Shown here piece by piece: positions 25,239 through 34,038 of a DNA stretch of 64,000 bases; position 1 is the stretch's first letter, and each line of letters starts with the position of its first letter. A model generated the notes under the pieces. It was not told the DNA's origin. It saw only the letters and a list, made by a program, of their open reading frames with translations, and searched no databases. Source of the DNA: JAPLST01 sp964397565 (GTDB lineage: Bacteria; Auribacterota; UBA3054; JAPLST01); NCBI GenBank assembly GCA_964397565.1, contig CAYNJC010000008.1, positions 62,001 to 126,000 of the forward strand, given 5' to 3'. The translations under genes were made by a program, and so were the position numbers.

Positions 25239-25356
25239 CCCTTGACCCTTGACCTTTGATCAGCGCGGCGTGAATCCTGAGTCGTTGGATGGTGCTTCAG
25301 TACTTCGGTGCTTCAGTACTTCGGTGCGTCAGTACTTCGGTGCGTCAGTGCTTCTG
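25239..25356. repeat. 7-bp and 8-bp tandem repeats
   Basis: CCCTTGA, CCCTTGA, CCTTTGA (25239-25259), then eight 8-bp units alternating TGCTTCAG/TACTTCGG types (25293-25356), readable as four 16-bp units. They lie between two convergent genes. Confidence 0.9.
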
Positions 25357-25404
25357 TTCACAACTGCGCAACTTCACAGCCTCACCGCTTCTCCGCCAAA
25401 GCTA

Positions 25405-27021
25405 CTACGCAGCGGGCGTTTCTTCACGCCGGGTCATGGCTGCTTTGATCAGGCCGCGAAAAAGCGGATGCGGCTTGGTCGGTTGTGACTTGAATTCGGG
25501 ATGGGCTTGGGTGGCAATGAAGAACGGATGCTCGCTGAATTCGATGATCTCGACCAGCAGCCCGTCGGGCGAGATGCCCGAAAACACCATGCCTTTGGCG
25601 GCGAACTGGTCGCGATAGGTGTTATTGAATTCGTAGCGATGGCGATGGCGTTCATCCACGCGCTCAGTGCGGTAGAGCGCACGCGCCAGCGTGTCTTTCT
25701 GCAGGACGCAGGGATAGGCGCCCAAGCGCATCGTGCCACCCATCTGCTTCAAATCTTTCTGAGTTTGCATCAGGGCAATGACCTGATGTTCGGCCTTGGG
25801 ATTGAGTTCTTCCGAGGTGGCCTCGGCCAGGCCGCAAACATTGCGGCCAAATTCGATCACGGCGCATTGCATGCCGAGGCACAGGCCCAGAAACGGAATG
25901 CGCTGCACGCGCGCAAATTCGATGGCGCGAATTTTGCCCTCCACGCCGCGATGGCCAAAGCCGCCCGGCACGAGAATGCCGTCCGCGCCGGCAAGCAACT
26001 CGGCGACGTCTTTCTTTTCGAGGTCTTCGGCCTGCACCAAGCGGATCTTGACGCGCGTCTCGTAGGAAAACGCGGCGTGGTCGAGCGCTTCATAAATGGA
26101 CTTGTAGGCGTCGCGCAATTTGATGTACTTGCCGACCAGCGCGATCTCGACCTCGTGAGTTGGATGGCGAATGGCACTGATCATTTTGCGCCAGGACGAC
26201 AGCGCCGCCGGTGGCGCCTGCAGATGCAGGTATTCGAGAATCAAGTCGTCGAGTTTTTGATGTTCCAATTCGACCGGCACTTCGTAGATCGACGTGGCCA
26301 CGTCTTTTTCCTCGATCACGGCGCGGCGCGGCACATTGCAATACAAAGCCAACTTTTGGAAATGTTCCTCGGCCATGTGCTTTTCGCAGCGGCAAATAAG
26401 GATGTCCGGCTGAATGCCAATGCCGCGCAGAATGCTGGCGGACTGCTGCGCCGGCTTGGTCTTCATTTCGCCGGCGGCACGAATGTAGGGCACCAGCGTC
26501 AGATGAATGAACAAGGCGTTGCCGCGCCCGAGTTCGAGGTTGAGCTGGCGGATGGCTTCCAGAAACGGCAGTGATTCGATGTCGCCGGCAGTGCCGCCGA
26601 TTTCCGTCAGGACGACATCGACGCCCTCGCTCGCGACCGAGCGAATCGCGGCTTTGATCTCATTGGTGATATGCGGAATCACCTGGATGGTCGCGCCCAG
26701 ATAATCGCCGCGGCGTTCCTTGGCGATGACCGTGCTGTAAATCTGGCCGGTGGTGTAATTGCTCTGGCGCGAGCAAGGGATGCCGGTGAAGCGCTCGTAG
26801 TGGCCGAGATCGAGATCCGTCTCGGCGCCGTCGTCGGTGACATAGACTTCGCCGTGCTGGTAGGGCGACATCGTGCCCGGGTCGACATTGATGTAGGGAT
26901 CCAGTTTCTGCATGCGCACGCTCAGGCCGCGGCTCTTGAGCAGCAGGCCGATCGAGGCCGCGGTAATGCCCTTGCCGAGGGAGCTGACGACGCCACCGGT
27001 AATGAAAATGTGTTTTGCCAT
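25405..27021 (-). CDS. pyrG: CTP synthase
   Basis: 538 residues. The N-terminal amidoligase domain (1-270) begins KHIFITGGVVSSLGKGITAAS with the P-loop and contains DPGTMSPYQHGEVYVTDDG and EIGGTAGDIES. The C-terminal class I glutamine amidotransferase (about 290-530) has the nucleophile in FLGLCLGMQCAVIEF and the His/Glu pair in QAHPEFKSQ. It makes CTP from UTP, ATP and glutamine. It lies three bases downstream of aspS and probably shares its promoter. Confidence 0.96.
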   Translation of the reverse strand: MAKHIFITGGVVSSLGKGITAASIGLLLKSRGLSVRMQKLDPYINVDPGTMSPYQHGEVYVTDDGAETDLDLGHYERFTGIPCSRQSNYTTGQIYSTVIAKERRGDYLGATIQVIPHITNEIKAAIRSVASEGVDVVLTEIGGTAGDIESLPFLEAIRQLNLELGRGNALFIHLTLVPYIRAAGEMKTKPAQQSASILRGIGIQPDILICRCEKHMAEEHFQKLALYCNVPRRAVIEEKDVATSIYEVPVELEHQKLDDLILEYLHLQAPPAALSSWRKMISAIRHPTHEVEIALVGKYIKLRDAYKSIYEALDHAAFSYETRVKIRLVQAEDLEKKDVAELLAGADGILVPGGFGHRGVEGKIRAIEFARVQRIPFLGLCLGMQCAVIEFGRNVCGLAEATSEELNPKAEHQVIALMQTQKDLKQMGGTMRLGAYPCVLQKDTLARALYRTERVDERHRHRYEFNNTYRDQFAAKGMVFSGISPDGLLVEIIEFSEHPFFIATQAHPEFKSQPTKPHPLFRGLIKAAMTRREETPAA

Positions 27022-27024
27022 GCC

Positions 27025-28809
27025 TCAATCTTCGACGATGCGGATATGCAACTCTTTGAGCTGCGCGGGATCCACGGGCGAGGGCGCGCCGACCAGTACA
27101 TCCTGCGCTTTCTGGTTTTTCGGAAAGGCGATGACCTCGCGAATATTCGGCTCGCCGGCGAGCAGCATGACCAGCCGGTCGACACCCGGCGCAATCCCGC
27201 CGTGCGGCGGCGCGCCGAACTCGAAGGCGCGGATCATGTGGCCGAAATGCTGGTCTACTTCTTCGCGCGTGTAGCCACCGAGCTCGAAGGCCTTGTACAT
27301 GATGGCCGGGTCATGATTGCGGATCGCGCCGCTGGACAGCTCGGTGCCGTTGCAGACGATGTCGTATTGATAGGCCAGAATGTCGAGCGGGTCTTGCGTC
27401 TCGAGCGCGGCCATGCCACCTTGCGGCATCGAGAACGGATTGTGCGAAAAGACGATATGGCCCGAATCTTCCTCGCGCTCGTACATCGGGAAATCGACGA
27501 TCCAGCAAAAGGCGAAGACATTGGGATCGCGCAGTTGCAGCCGCTCGGCCAGCAGCAGGCGCAAGTTGCCCAGCGCGCTGCAGGCGATCCGCCACGATGC
27601 GACGGCGAAGAAGACGACATCGCCCGCCGCGGCGCCGGTCTGCACGCGAATGCTGGCCAGGTCGGCCTCGCTCAGAAATTTTGCCAGCGGGCCCTTGGCG
27701 CCGTCGGCCTCAAAGACCAAATAGGCCACCCCTTTCATTTTTTGTGATTTGGCCCACTCCTGCAGGCCGTCGAAAAACGAGCGCGGGGCACTGGCGCCGT
27801 CAGGATAGCGTAGCGCTTTGATGGCCATGCCTGGCTTGCGCGCCTGGGTGAAAATTTGGCAGGCAGAATCTTTCAGCGCCGCGGTCAAGTCCACCAATTC
27901 GAGACCGAAGCGCAGGTCAGGCTTGTCACTGCCGAAGCGGTTCATCGCGTCGCGGAAGGCGAAGCGCGGGAAGGTTTCGCTCTGCAGTTGCTTGCCGCCG
28001 CCGTGCTCCTGCACCAGCCGGAACATCAGGCGATCCACGACGGCGAAGACATCCTCTTGGGTAACAAAGGCCATTTCGATATCGAGTTGGTAGAACTCGC
28101 CCGGGCTGCGATCCGCGCGCGCGTCTTCATCACGGAAGCACGGCGCGATTTGATAATAGCGGTCGAAGCCCGAGATCATCAGCAATTGCTTGTACTGCTG
28201 CGGCGCCTGGGGCAGGGCGTAAAAGCAGCCGGGATGGACGCGGCTGGGCACGAGGTAATCGCGCGCGCCCTCGGGCGAACTGTTGGCCAGCAGCGGCGTC
28301 TGGAACTCGTGAAAGCCCTCGGCCTCCATGTGGGCGCGCAGGGTGGTGATGATGGCGGCGCGCAATATGATATTGCGCTGCATCTTCTCGCGGCGCAAAT
28401 CGAGGAAGCGATAGCGCAGCCGCAGGTCTTCGTTGGCAATGTCGGATTCGGCGATCGGGAACGGCAGCACCTTGGCGCGCGTGACAACCGTGAGCGTTTC
28501 GACACGCAGCTCGACTTCGCCAGTCGGCAGTTTGGCGTTGTAGGTTTCCGGCGCGCGCGCGACGACCGTGCCGGTGACGGTGATGACGCTTTCGCGGCTG
28601 AGCTGCGCGGCGGTGTGCAGCGCCTCCGCGCGCTCCGGATGGAAGACCACTTGGGTGATGCCATACTGGTCGCGCAGATCCAGGAACAGGACCCCGCCGT
28701 GGTCGCGATGATGATGGACCCAGCCGGAGAGCCGTGCGGGCTGGCCGACCTGGGCGCGGCGCAAGGCGCCGCAGGTATGGGTACGATAGCTGTGCATAAC
28801 GTCGTTCAT
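27025..28809 (-). CDS. aspS: Aspartyl-tRNA synthetase (bacterial type)
   Basis: Start set at the ATG at 28809, because the upstream alternative lies inside the promoter. About 594 residues: N-terminal OB-fold anticodon domain (GWVHHHRDHGGVLFLDLRD), class II core with motif 2 CFRDEDARADRSPGEFYQLDIE-type region, the bacterial GAD insertion (about 290-420) and motif 3 APPHGGIAPGVDRLVMLL. It charges tRNA-Asp; discriminating or non-discriminating status cannot be read with confidence. First gene of an aspS-pyrG unit. Confidence 0.95.
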   Translation of the reverse strand: MNDVMHSYRTHTCGALRRAQVGQPARLSGWVHHHRDHGGVLFLDLRDQYGITQVVFHPERAEALHTAAQLSRESVITVTGTVVARAPETYNAKLPTGEVELRVETLTVVTRAKVLPFPIAESDIANEDLRLRYRFLDLRREKMQRNIILRAAIITTLRAHMEAEGFHEFQTPLLANSSPEGARDYLVPSRVHPGCFYALPQAPQQYKQLLMISGFDRYYQIAPCFRDEDARADRSPGEFYQLDIEMAFVTQEDVFAVVDRLMFRLVQEHGGGKQLQSETFPRFAFRDAMNRFGSDKPDLRFGLELVDLTAALKDSACQIFTQARKPGMAIKALRYPDGASAPRSFFDGLQEWAKSQKMKGVAYLVFEADGAKGPLAKFLSEADLASIRVQTGAAAGDVVFFAVASWRIACSALGNLRLLLAERLQLRDPNVFAFCWIVDFPMYEREEDSGHIVFSHNPFSMPQGGMAALETQDPLDILAYQYDIVCNGTELSSGAIRNHDPAIMYKAFELGGYTREEVDQHFGHMIRAFEFGAPPHGGIAPGVDRLVMLLAGEPNIREVIAFPKNQKAQDVLVGAPSPVDPAQLKELHIRIVED

Positions 28810-28843
28810 GGGCAAATCAAAACCAAAGTAAGCATAAGAGGGT

Positions 28844-28872
28844 ATTATACGGATTGGCGCGCGCAGCGTCAA
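28844..28872 (-). promoter_or_regulatory. Promoter for aspS-pyrG
   Basis: On the minus strand TTGACG (28872-28867), 17 bp, TATAAT (28849-28844). The start is expected near 28837, giving a leader of about 28 bases. This fixes the aspS start at 28809. Confidence 0.8.
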
Positions 28873-28903
28873 GGCAGGGGTGCAGCCCCTCGTCTAGCTT
28901 ACG

Positions 28904-29060
28904 TTACTAATGAATGCGCGTTCTACTTTGCAGCATCCTTGTAGCCGCCCGCGGCGAGGGCGGCTTCTGCAGCCGCGGTCATCCGCGCCGTTGGCGGGAC
29001 TCCAAGCAGGCGCCCGCGGCCACAATTGAAATGCCAATAAGTAAGCGCACTCATTAGTAC
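28904..29060. mobile_element. MITE-like element with terminal inverted repeats
   Basis: Left end TTACTAATGAATGCGC (28904-28919) is the inverse of right end GCGCACTCATTAGTAC (29045-29060), 14 of 16 matching. The interior carries TAGCCGCCCGCGGCGAGGGC, GCAGCCGCGGTCATCCGCGC and CGTTGGCGGGACTCCAAGCA, all found again at 53.4 kb. About 157 bp, no coding capacity. Confidence 0.65.
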
Positions 29061-29130
29061 ATTGACGCGCATGCGCCGCGGGCGGGACCGGTGGGCGGCA
29101 CACCTATGCTTGCGTTGCCGGCTTTGGGAA

Positions 29131-29916
29131 TTACGTGGCCGCCATGCTGCGCGCGACCGGCGTGATCGCCTGCGCACGGCCGGTGGTTTCGTCAATTGTG
29201 ACCATCACGCCGTGCAGTTGGACGTCGCCATCGGCCAATTCAAATTTGTGCGGCGTGCCGGTGTAAAAATGGGCTACGACGGCGTCTGTGACGCGTCCGA
29301 GCACGGAGGCATGCGCGCCGGTCATGCCCACATCCGTCATGCAGGCCGTGCCGTGCGGCAGGATGCGCGCGTCGGCGGTCGGCACATGCGTGTGCGTGCC
29401 GAGCACGGCGCTGACGCGGCCGTCAAAGGCCCAGCCCATGGCGATTTTCTCGCTGGTGGCTTCGGCGTGAATGTCCACCAGAACGCAGGGCGTGCGCCCG
29501 GCCAGCTCGGCCAGAATCGCCTCCAGGGCACGGAACGGACAGTCGGCCGGCTTCATGAAGACGCGTCCCAACACGTTGACCACCGCCAATGCCGGCGCAC
29601 CCGGGCGTTCGAGCAGGAACCAGCCGGCGCCGGGCGTGCCAGGCGGGAAATTCGCCGGCCGCAGCACACGCGGATTTGCCAACGCGTTCACCGCAGTGCG
29701 CTGGTCAAACACATGATCGCCGGTCGTAATGACATCAACGCCATTGGCCAGCAGTTCCGTCATCGTCTCGGGTGTGATGCCCTTGCCGCCAGCCACATTT
29801 TCGGCGTTGGCAATGACAACGTCAAGTTGCAGCTCCGCGCACAACGCCGGCACCAGTTGTTTCACCGCCATGCGCCCAGGCCGCCCCACGATATCGCCTA
29901 TGAGGAAAATTCGCAT
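29131..29916 (-). CDS. ymdB: YmdB family metallophosphoesterase (2',3'-cyclic nucleotide phosphodiesterase)
   Basis: 262 residues from ATG 29916. The calcineurin-like metal sites follow family order: FLIGDIVGRPGR, VIANAENVAGGKG, VITTGDHVFD, CVLVDIHAEATSEK and VLGTHTHVPTADARILP. Bacillus YmdB hydrolyses cyclic nucleotides and affects biofilm choice. A TACAAT -10 box sits five bases before the ATG, suggesting a leaderless message. Divergent from nadD. Confidence 0.88.
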   Translation of the reverse strand: MRIFLIGDIVGRPGRMAVKQLVPALCAELQLDVVIANAENVAGGKGITPETMTELLANGVDVITTGDHVFDQRTAVNALANPRVLRPANFPPGTPGAGWFLLERPGAPALAVVNVLGRVFMKPADCPFRALEAILAELAGRTPCVLVDIHAEATSEKIAMGWAFDGRVSAVLGTHTHVPTADARILPHGTACMTDVGMTGAHASVLGRVTDAVVAHFYTGTPHKFELADGDVQLHGVMVTIDETTGRAQAITPVARSMAAT

Positions 29917-29921
29917 GCCAG

Positions 29922-29927
29922 ATTGTA
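29922..29927 (-). promoter_or_regulatory. -10 box TACAAT of ymdB, probable leaderless promoter
   Basis: Minus strand TACAAT is followed by CTGGC and the ATG. The -35 is not convincing. Confidence 0.4.
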
Positions 29928-29969
29928 GCATTTCTTGACGAATCGGGCTTGCCTGAAGGTCACGGGCGC

Positions 29970-29998
29970 TTGAAAAATCTCCGCACATTGTGTATCCT
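29970..29998 (+). promoter_or_regulatory. Promoter for nadD-rsfS-gmk-proA
   Basis: TTGAAA (29970-29975), 17 bp, TATCCT (29993-29998). The start is expected near 30005, about 47 bases before nadD. Confidence 0.65.
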
Positions 29999-30051
29999 AG
30001 CCATGGCATGATGAAATCAACACGACCGACAACGGCACGGGATGGCGTCCG

Positions 30052-30639
30052 ATGAAGCTCGGCATCTTGGGCGGAACATTTGACCCGGTCCACACAGCCC
30101 ACCTGGCTGTGGCCGAGCAGGCCCGCGCACAACTGGGTCTCGACCAAGTGCTGTTCATTCCGGCCTGGCGCGCGCCGCACAAGCCGGGCAACGCGCGCGC
30201 CGCGGCACGCACCGCAGATCGCCTTGCCATGCTGCGCCTGGCGGTGCAGGATAACTCATCCTTTGCGGTGGATGACTTCGAGGTCAAGCACCAGACCACG
30301 TCGTATACAGTCGAAACGTTGCGCAACCTGCAGACCCGCCTGCCGGCCGCAACCCAGCTGTTTCTGCTGATCGGCGCGGATAATTATTTTATCTTTCACC
30401 AGTGGCGCGAACCTGAGCAAATTCTGACGATGGCAACCCCCGCCGTCTACCCGCGGCCGGGCTTCCCACTGGCCATGCTCGATCCGCGCTTCCGCTTGCT
30501 CGAAGGCCCGGCCTTTGATCTGCGGGCGACCTGGATTCGCGACACCGTGCGGCGCGGCGGCAGTATTCGCTACGTCGTGCCCGCCGCCGTGCAGGTCTAT
30601 ATTGCAGAACATCATTTGTATACCACACCCGAGGAGTAA
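30052..30639 (+). CDS. nadD: Nicotinate-nucleotide adenylyltransferase
   Basis: 195 residues. Nucleotidyltransferase motif GILGGTFDPVHTAHL at the N terminus (the usual HxGH appears as HTAH), RLAMLRLAVQ, LFLLIGADNYFIF and the C-terminal ISSTxIR equivalent TWIRDTVRRGGSIRYVVP. It makes deamido-NAD from NaMN and ATP. Head of a tightly packed unit; GAGGAG at its end serves as the ribosome site of rsfS. Confidence 0.92.
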   Translation: MKLGILGGTFDPVHTAHLAVAEQARAQLGLDQVLFIPAWRAPHKPGNARAAARTADRLAMLRLAVQDNSSFAVDDFEVKHQTTSYTVETLRNLQTRLPAATQLFLLIGADNYFIFHQWREPEQILTMATPAVYPRPGFPLAMLDPRFRLLEGPAFDLRATWIRDTVRRGGSIRYVVPAAVQVYIAEHHLYTTPEE

Positions 30640-30640
30640 C

Positions 30641-31033
30641 GTGGTAAAAACATCCCCGCCGGAAGGCGTTGCGGTCATGGAATTGTGTGTGCTGTTTCTA
30701 GCCGACAAGCACGTTGGCGAGCTGCGCGCGTATGATGTGCGCGGCGTCTCGTCGTTGACGGATTACTATCTGGTCGGCACGGCCCGCAACGAACGCCAAA
30801 TGAAAGCGGCCGGCCAAAACGTAACCCGCCAAATGAAGAAGATAGGCGTCCGGGCCCTTCATCAAGATGGCAAGACGGGCGGCAACTGGGTTGTGCTCGA
30901 CTATGTGGATTGCATCGTGCACTTGTTCAACCCGGCCACCCGCCTCCATTACGACATCGAGGCGATGTGGCGCGCGCACGAAATTCCCGTGCCCCAGCCG
31001 GATCCGCGCACCCACGGCGCCGCGCAACCATGA
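30641..31033 (+). CDS. rsfS: Ribosome silencing factor RsfS
   Basis: 130 residues from GTG 30641, four bases after GAGGAG; an ATG at 30677 is the alternative. Family marks VRGVSSLTDYYLVGTARNERQ and GNWVVLDYVDCIVHLFNPATR. It binds uL14 on the 50S subunit and blocks subunit joining in starvation. Next to nadD as in most bacteria; stop overlaps gmk (ATGA). Confidence 0.92.
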   Translation: MVKTSPPEGVAVMELCVLFLADKHVGELRAYDVRGVSSLTDYYLVGTARNERQMKAAGQNVTRQMKKIGVRALHQDGKTGGNWVVLDYVDCIVHLFNPATRLHYDIEAMWRAHEIPVPQPDPRTHGAAQP

Positions 31034-31599
31034 GCACGCCGCGCGGCAAAGTGTTTGTTATCGCCGCGCCGTCCGGCGCCGGCAAAACAACGCTGCGCGA
31101 TTATCTGCTGAACGCGCATCCCGACTTGTATTTCTCGGTCTCGGCCACCACCCGCACGCCCCGCACCGGCGAAGTGATCCATAAAGATTATCACTTCATG
31201 TCCAAGGCCCATTACGACCGGCACCTCGCCCAGGGTGATTTCCTCGAACATGCCGAGGTGTTCGGCAATTATTACGGCACCCTGCGCACGCCGGTCGAGG
31301 AGCAATTGCGCCAAGGCCGCAATGTCTTGCTGGATGTCGACACCAAGGGCGCCAAGCAAGTCAAGGAGCAAATGCCGGAAGCGCTGCTGGTCTTCATCAT
31401 GCCACCCTCGATCGAGGAGCTCGAACGCCGCCTGCGCGCGCGCAACACCGACTGCGAAGAGGTTATCCAGCGCCGTCTGCGCGAGGCTCGCTATGAAATT
31501 GACCAACGCCAGTGCTTCGATTTCATCGTCGTCAATGACACCCTCGCCAACGCTCAAGCCGCCCTCAACGCGATCATGTACCCAGAACAGCAACGATGA
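31030..31599 (+). CDS. gmk: Guanylate kinase
   Basis: 189 residues. P-loop VIAAPSGAGKTTLRDYLL, the GMP-binding SVSATTRTPRTGE and DYHFMSKAHYD segments, LDVDTKGAKQVKE and the lid RRLREARYEI. It converts GMP and ATP to GDP and ADP. Coupled by ATGA overlaps to rsfS and proA; gmk inside a nadD-rsfS-proA unit is less usual than its rpoZ neighbourhood. Confidence 0.95.
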   Translation: MSTPRGKVFVIAAPSGAGKTTLRDYLLNAHPDLYFSVSATTRTPRTGEVIHKDYHFMSKAHYDRHLAQGDFLEHAEVFGNYYGTLRTPVEEQLRQGRNVLLDVDTKGAKQVKEQMPEALLVFIMPPSIEELERRLRARNTDCEEVIQRRLREARYEIDQRQCFDFIVVNDTLANAQAALNAIMYPEQQR

Positions 31600-32852
31600 A
31601 CATTACGGCCTATGTCAATGATTGTTGCCGGCGCGCGCAGCAAGCCAGCCGCATCCTGGCCAATCAATGTGCCGACACTAAAAACGAAGTGTTGAAGACC
31701 ATGGCGGCCATGCTCGAGGCCGAAACCGAGCTGATTGAAACGGCCAACGCCGAGGATGTCGCCGCCGCGCGCGACGAGGGCATGACCGACGCCTTGCTCG
31801 ATCGCCTGACCCTGACCAGCGCGCGCATTTCTTCCATGGCCAAAGGCTTGCGCGACCTCATCCCGCTGCACGACCCGGTCGGTGTCGTGCTGACGCAGTG
31901 CACACGCCCGTCCGGCATTACGATTACCAAGGTGCGCGTCCCACTCGGCGTCATCGGCATTGTGTACGAGGCGCGCCCGAATGTCACTGTGGACGCCGCC
32001 GGCTTGTGTCTGAAGTCCGGCAACGCCGTTATTCTGCGCGGCGGCGCCGAGGCCTATCGCTCGAATCTGGCGCTGGCCCGCGTGCTGCAGGCCGCCCTGG
32101 CCCAATGCAAATTTCCGGTGGATGCCATTCAATTTCTCGAAACCACCGACCGCACCGCCGTGGATGCCCTCTTGCACGCCGAGCAGTATGTGGATTGCAT
32201 CATTCCGCGCGGCGGCAACAGTCTCGTGCAGAAAGTCGCCGAGACCAGTCGCATTCCGGTGCTGAAACATTACGCTGGCATTTGCCACACCTATATCGCC
32301 AAGGATGCCGATCTGGCCAAGGCGGTGGCGGTCTGCTATAATGCCAAAGTGCAACGGCCGGGGGTCTGCAATGCGATGGAAACCCTCCTGATCGACGAGC
32401 ATATTGCGCCGAAAGCGCTGCCGCTGGTCTTCGCCAAACTGCGTGAGGCCGGCGTCGAACTGCGCGGCTGTGACAAGACCCGCGCGCTCGACCCGGCCGT
32501 CATTCCCGCCACCGAGGACGACTGGCGCGCCGAGTACCTCGACCTGATTTTGTCGGTCAAACTCGTGCGTTCGCTGGATGAGGCAATTGCCTTCATCAAT
32601 GAGCATGGCTCGCACCACTCGGATGCGATCATCACGGAACATCACCACGAAGCGGCGCATTTTCTGCAATATGTCGATTCGGCCGCGGTCTATGTCAACG
32701 CCAGCACGCGCTTCACCGATGGCGGCGAGTTCGGCATGGGCGCCGAAATGGGGATCAGCACCAGCAAGCTGCACGCGCGCGGCCCGGTCGGCCTCGAGGA
32801 GTTGACCACCTATAAATATATGATCCGCGGCGATGGCGCCGTCCGCCAATAG
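31596..32852 (+). CDS. proA: Glutamate-5-semialdehyde dehydrogenase (gamma-glutamyl phosphate reductase)
   Basis: 418 residues, ALDH fold. GVIGIVYEARPNVTVDAAGL, KSGNAVILRGGAEAYRSN and the catalytic cysteine region VQRPGVCNAMETLLID are diagnostic. Second step of proline synthesis from glutamate. proB is not in the window. ATGA overlap with gmk upstream; a 7-bp repeat array follows. Confidence 0.95.
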   Translation: MNITAYVNDCCRRAQQASRILANQCADTKNEVLKTMAAMLEAETELIETANAEDVAAARDEGMTDALLDRLTLTSARISSMAKGLRDLIPLHDPVGVVLTQCTRPSGITITKVRVPLGVIGIVYEARPNVTVDAAGLCLKSGNAVILRGGAEAYRSNLALARVLQAALAQCKFPVDAIQFLETTDRTAVDALLHAEQYVDCIIPRGGNSLVQKVAETSRIPVLKHYAGICHTYIAKDADLAKAVAVCYNAKVQRPGVCNAMETLLIDEHIAPKALPLVFAKLREAGVELRGCDKTRALDPAVIPATEDDWRAEYLDLILSVKLVRSLDEAIAFINEHGSHHSDAIITEHHHEAAHFLQYVDSAAVYVNASTRFTDGGEFGMGAEMGISTSKLHARGPVGLEELTTYKYMIRGDGAVRQ

Positions 32853-32864
32853 GCACAATGCTTT

Positions 32865-32899
32865 AAACCTGAAACCTGAAACTTAAAACTTACAACTTG
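32865..32899. repeat. 7-bp tandem repeat, five units
   Basis: AAACCTG, AAACCTG, AAACTTA, AAACTTA, CAACTTG between proA and the M24 peptidase gene. Confidence 0.9.
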
Positions 32900-32905
32900 C
32901 TTCCC

Positions 32906-33985
32906 ATGAACTATTCCACTCGCCGCGCCAACGTTGTGCGCCGCATGCGCGCGCAAAAAGTGCGCGCCCTGCTGGTCAGCAATCCGACCAATGTGTATTA
33001 TCTGACGGGCTTCAGAAGCTCAAATGCGTATCTTGTCTTGACCGATACCGGCGCCGCGCTGCTGACGGATTTCCGCTACGAGGCCATGCTGCGTGCGCAT
33101 GTTGCCACGCAACGCCTCTCGCCGATCATCATGAACGCCGGCCTGGCCAAGGCCCTCGGCGACTATTGCCCGCAGCACCGCATTCGCAGCTTGGCCTACG
33201 AGGCCGACCACCTGACCGCCGCCATGCTGCACACCGTGCAGCGCAAATGCCGGCGCATCGCCTGGAAGCCGGCCAAGAACTGGATCGGCCCCGTTCGTGA
33301 CTGCAAAGAGCCGGCCGAATTGGTTGAGATGCGCCGGGCCATCACGATTGCCCAGCAAGCTTTTCTGGCGATCAAGCCCTGCCAATGGATTGGGCTGACC
33401 GAGCTGGCTGCGGCCGAGCTGCTCGAAGGGAAAATCCGCGCGATCGGCCGGGCCAACGGGCTGCATGCCGAACACTCCTTTGATTCCATCGTTGCCTGCG
33501 GCGCGCACGCCGCCGAGCCGCATCATCACTGTGACGAGACCGTCATCACAGGCAACACGATGCTGAAAATTGACTGGGGCGCGCGCGTCAACGACTATTG
33601 CTCCGACCTGACCCGCACGCTCTTTCTCGGCACGCCGTCCCAGGAATTCCGCGATATTTATGCCATCGTCCTGCGCGCTCAGCGCGCCGCGATTGCGGCC
33701 GTGCGCCCGGGCGTGCCCTTGTGCGACGTGGATGCCGCTGCGCGCGCCATCATCACCAAGGCCGGCTTTGGCGACAAGTTCGGCCACAACACCGGCCACG
33801 GCATCGGCCTGCAAGTCCATGAAGGCAGCGGGCCGCAGAAGCGCAGCACGGCCATTGCCAAGCCCGGCATGGTCTTTACGATCGAGCCCGGCATCTATTT
33901 GCCGGAATGGGGTGGCGTGCGTATTGAGGATATGGTCTTGGTCACCAGCACCGGCCACCGTGTGCTGACCTCGGTGCCGAAATGA
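32906..33985 (+). CDS. M24 family Xaa-Pro aminopeptidase/dipeptidase
   Basis: About 359 residues from ATG 32906; a TTG at 32897 is less likely. N-terminal creatinase-type domain (1-125; NPTNVYYLTGFRSSNAYLV) and C-terminal pita-bread domain. Metal ligands: the Asp pair in LKIDWGARVNDYCSDLTRT, His in HNTGHGIGLQVHE, Glu in FTIEPGIYLP and Glu in GVRIEDMVLV, all present. It removes residues ahead of proline in the cytoplasm. The 7-bp repeat array occupies its upstream region, leaving no ordinary ribosome site. Confidence 0.9.
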   Translation: MNYSTRRANVVRRMRAQKVRALLVSNPTNVYYLTGFRSSNAYLVLTDTGAALLTDFRYEAMLRAHVATQRLSPIIMNAGLAKALGDYCPQHRIRSLAYEADHLTAAMLHTVQRKCRRIAWKPAKNWIGPVRDCKEPAELVEMRRAITIAQQAFLAIKPCQWIGLTELAAAELLEGKIRAIGRANGLHAEHSFDSIVACGAHAAEPHHHCDETVITGNTMLKIDWGARVNDYCSDLTRTLFLGTPSQEFRDIYAIVLRAQRAAIAAVRPGVPLCDVDAAARAIITKAGFGDKFGHNTGHGIGLQVHEGSGPQKRSTAIAKPGMVFTIEPGIYLPEWGGVRIEDMVLVTSTGHRVLTSVPK

Positions 33986-33992
33986 GCGCTGC

Positions 33993-34034
33993 GTTCATCG
34001 TTCATCGTTCTTAGTTCATCGTTCATAGTTTTCA
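33993..34034. repeat. 7-bp tandem repeat, six units
   Basis: GTTCATC, GTTCATC, GTTCTTA, GTTCATC, GTTCATA, GTTTTCA, ending four bases before the next ATG. Confidence 0.9.
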
Positions 34035-34038
34035 GCAT

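Larger units (their letters stand above)
28810..29130. other. Intergenic region with aspS promoter and MITE-like repeat
   Basis: 320 bases between the aspS start and the ymdB stop. Apart from the aspS promoter it is almost filled by a dispersed GC-rich repeat with inverted ends (28904-29060). No gene is supported. Confidence 0.7.
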
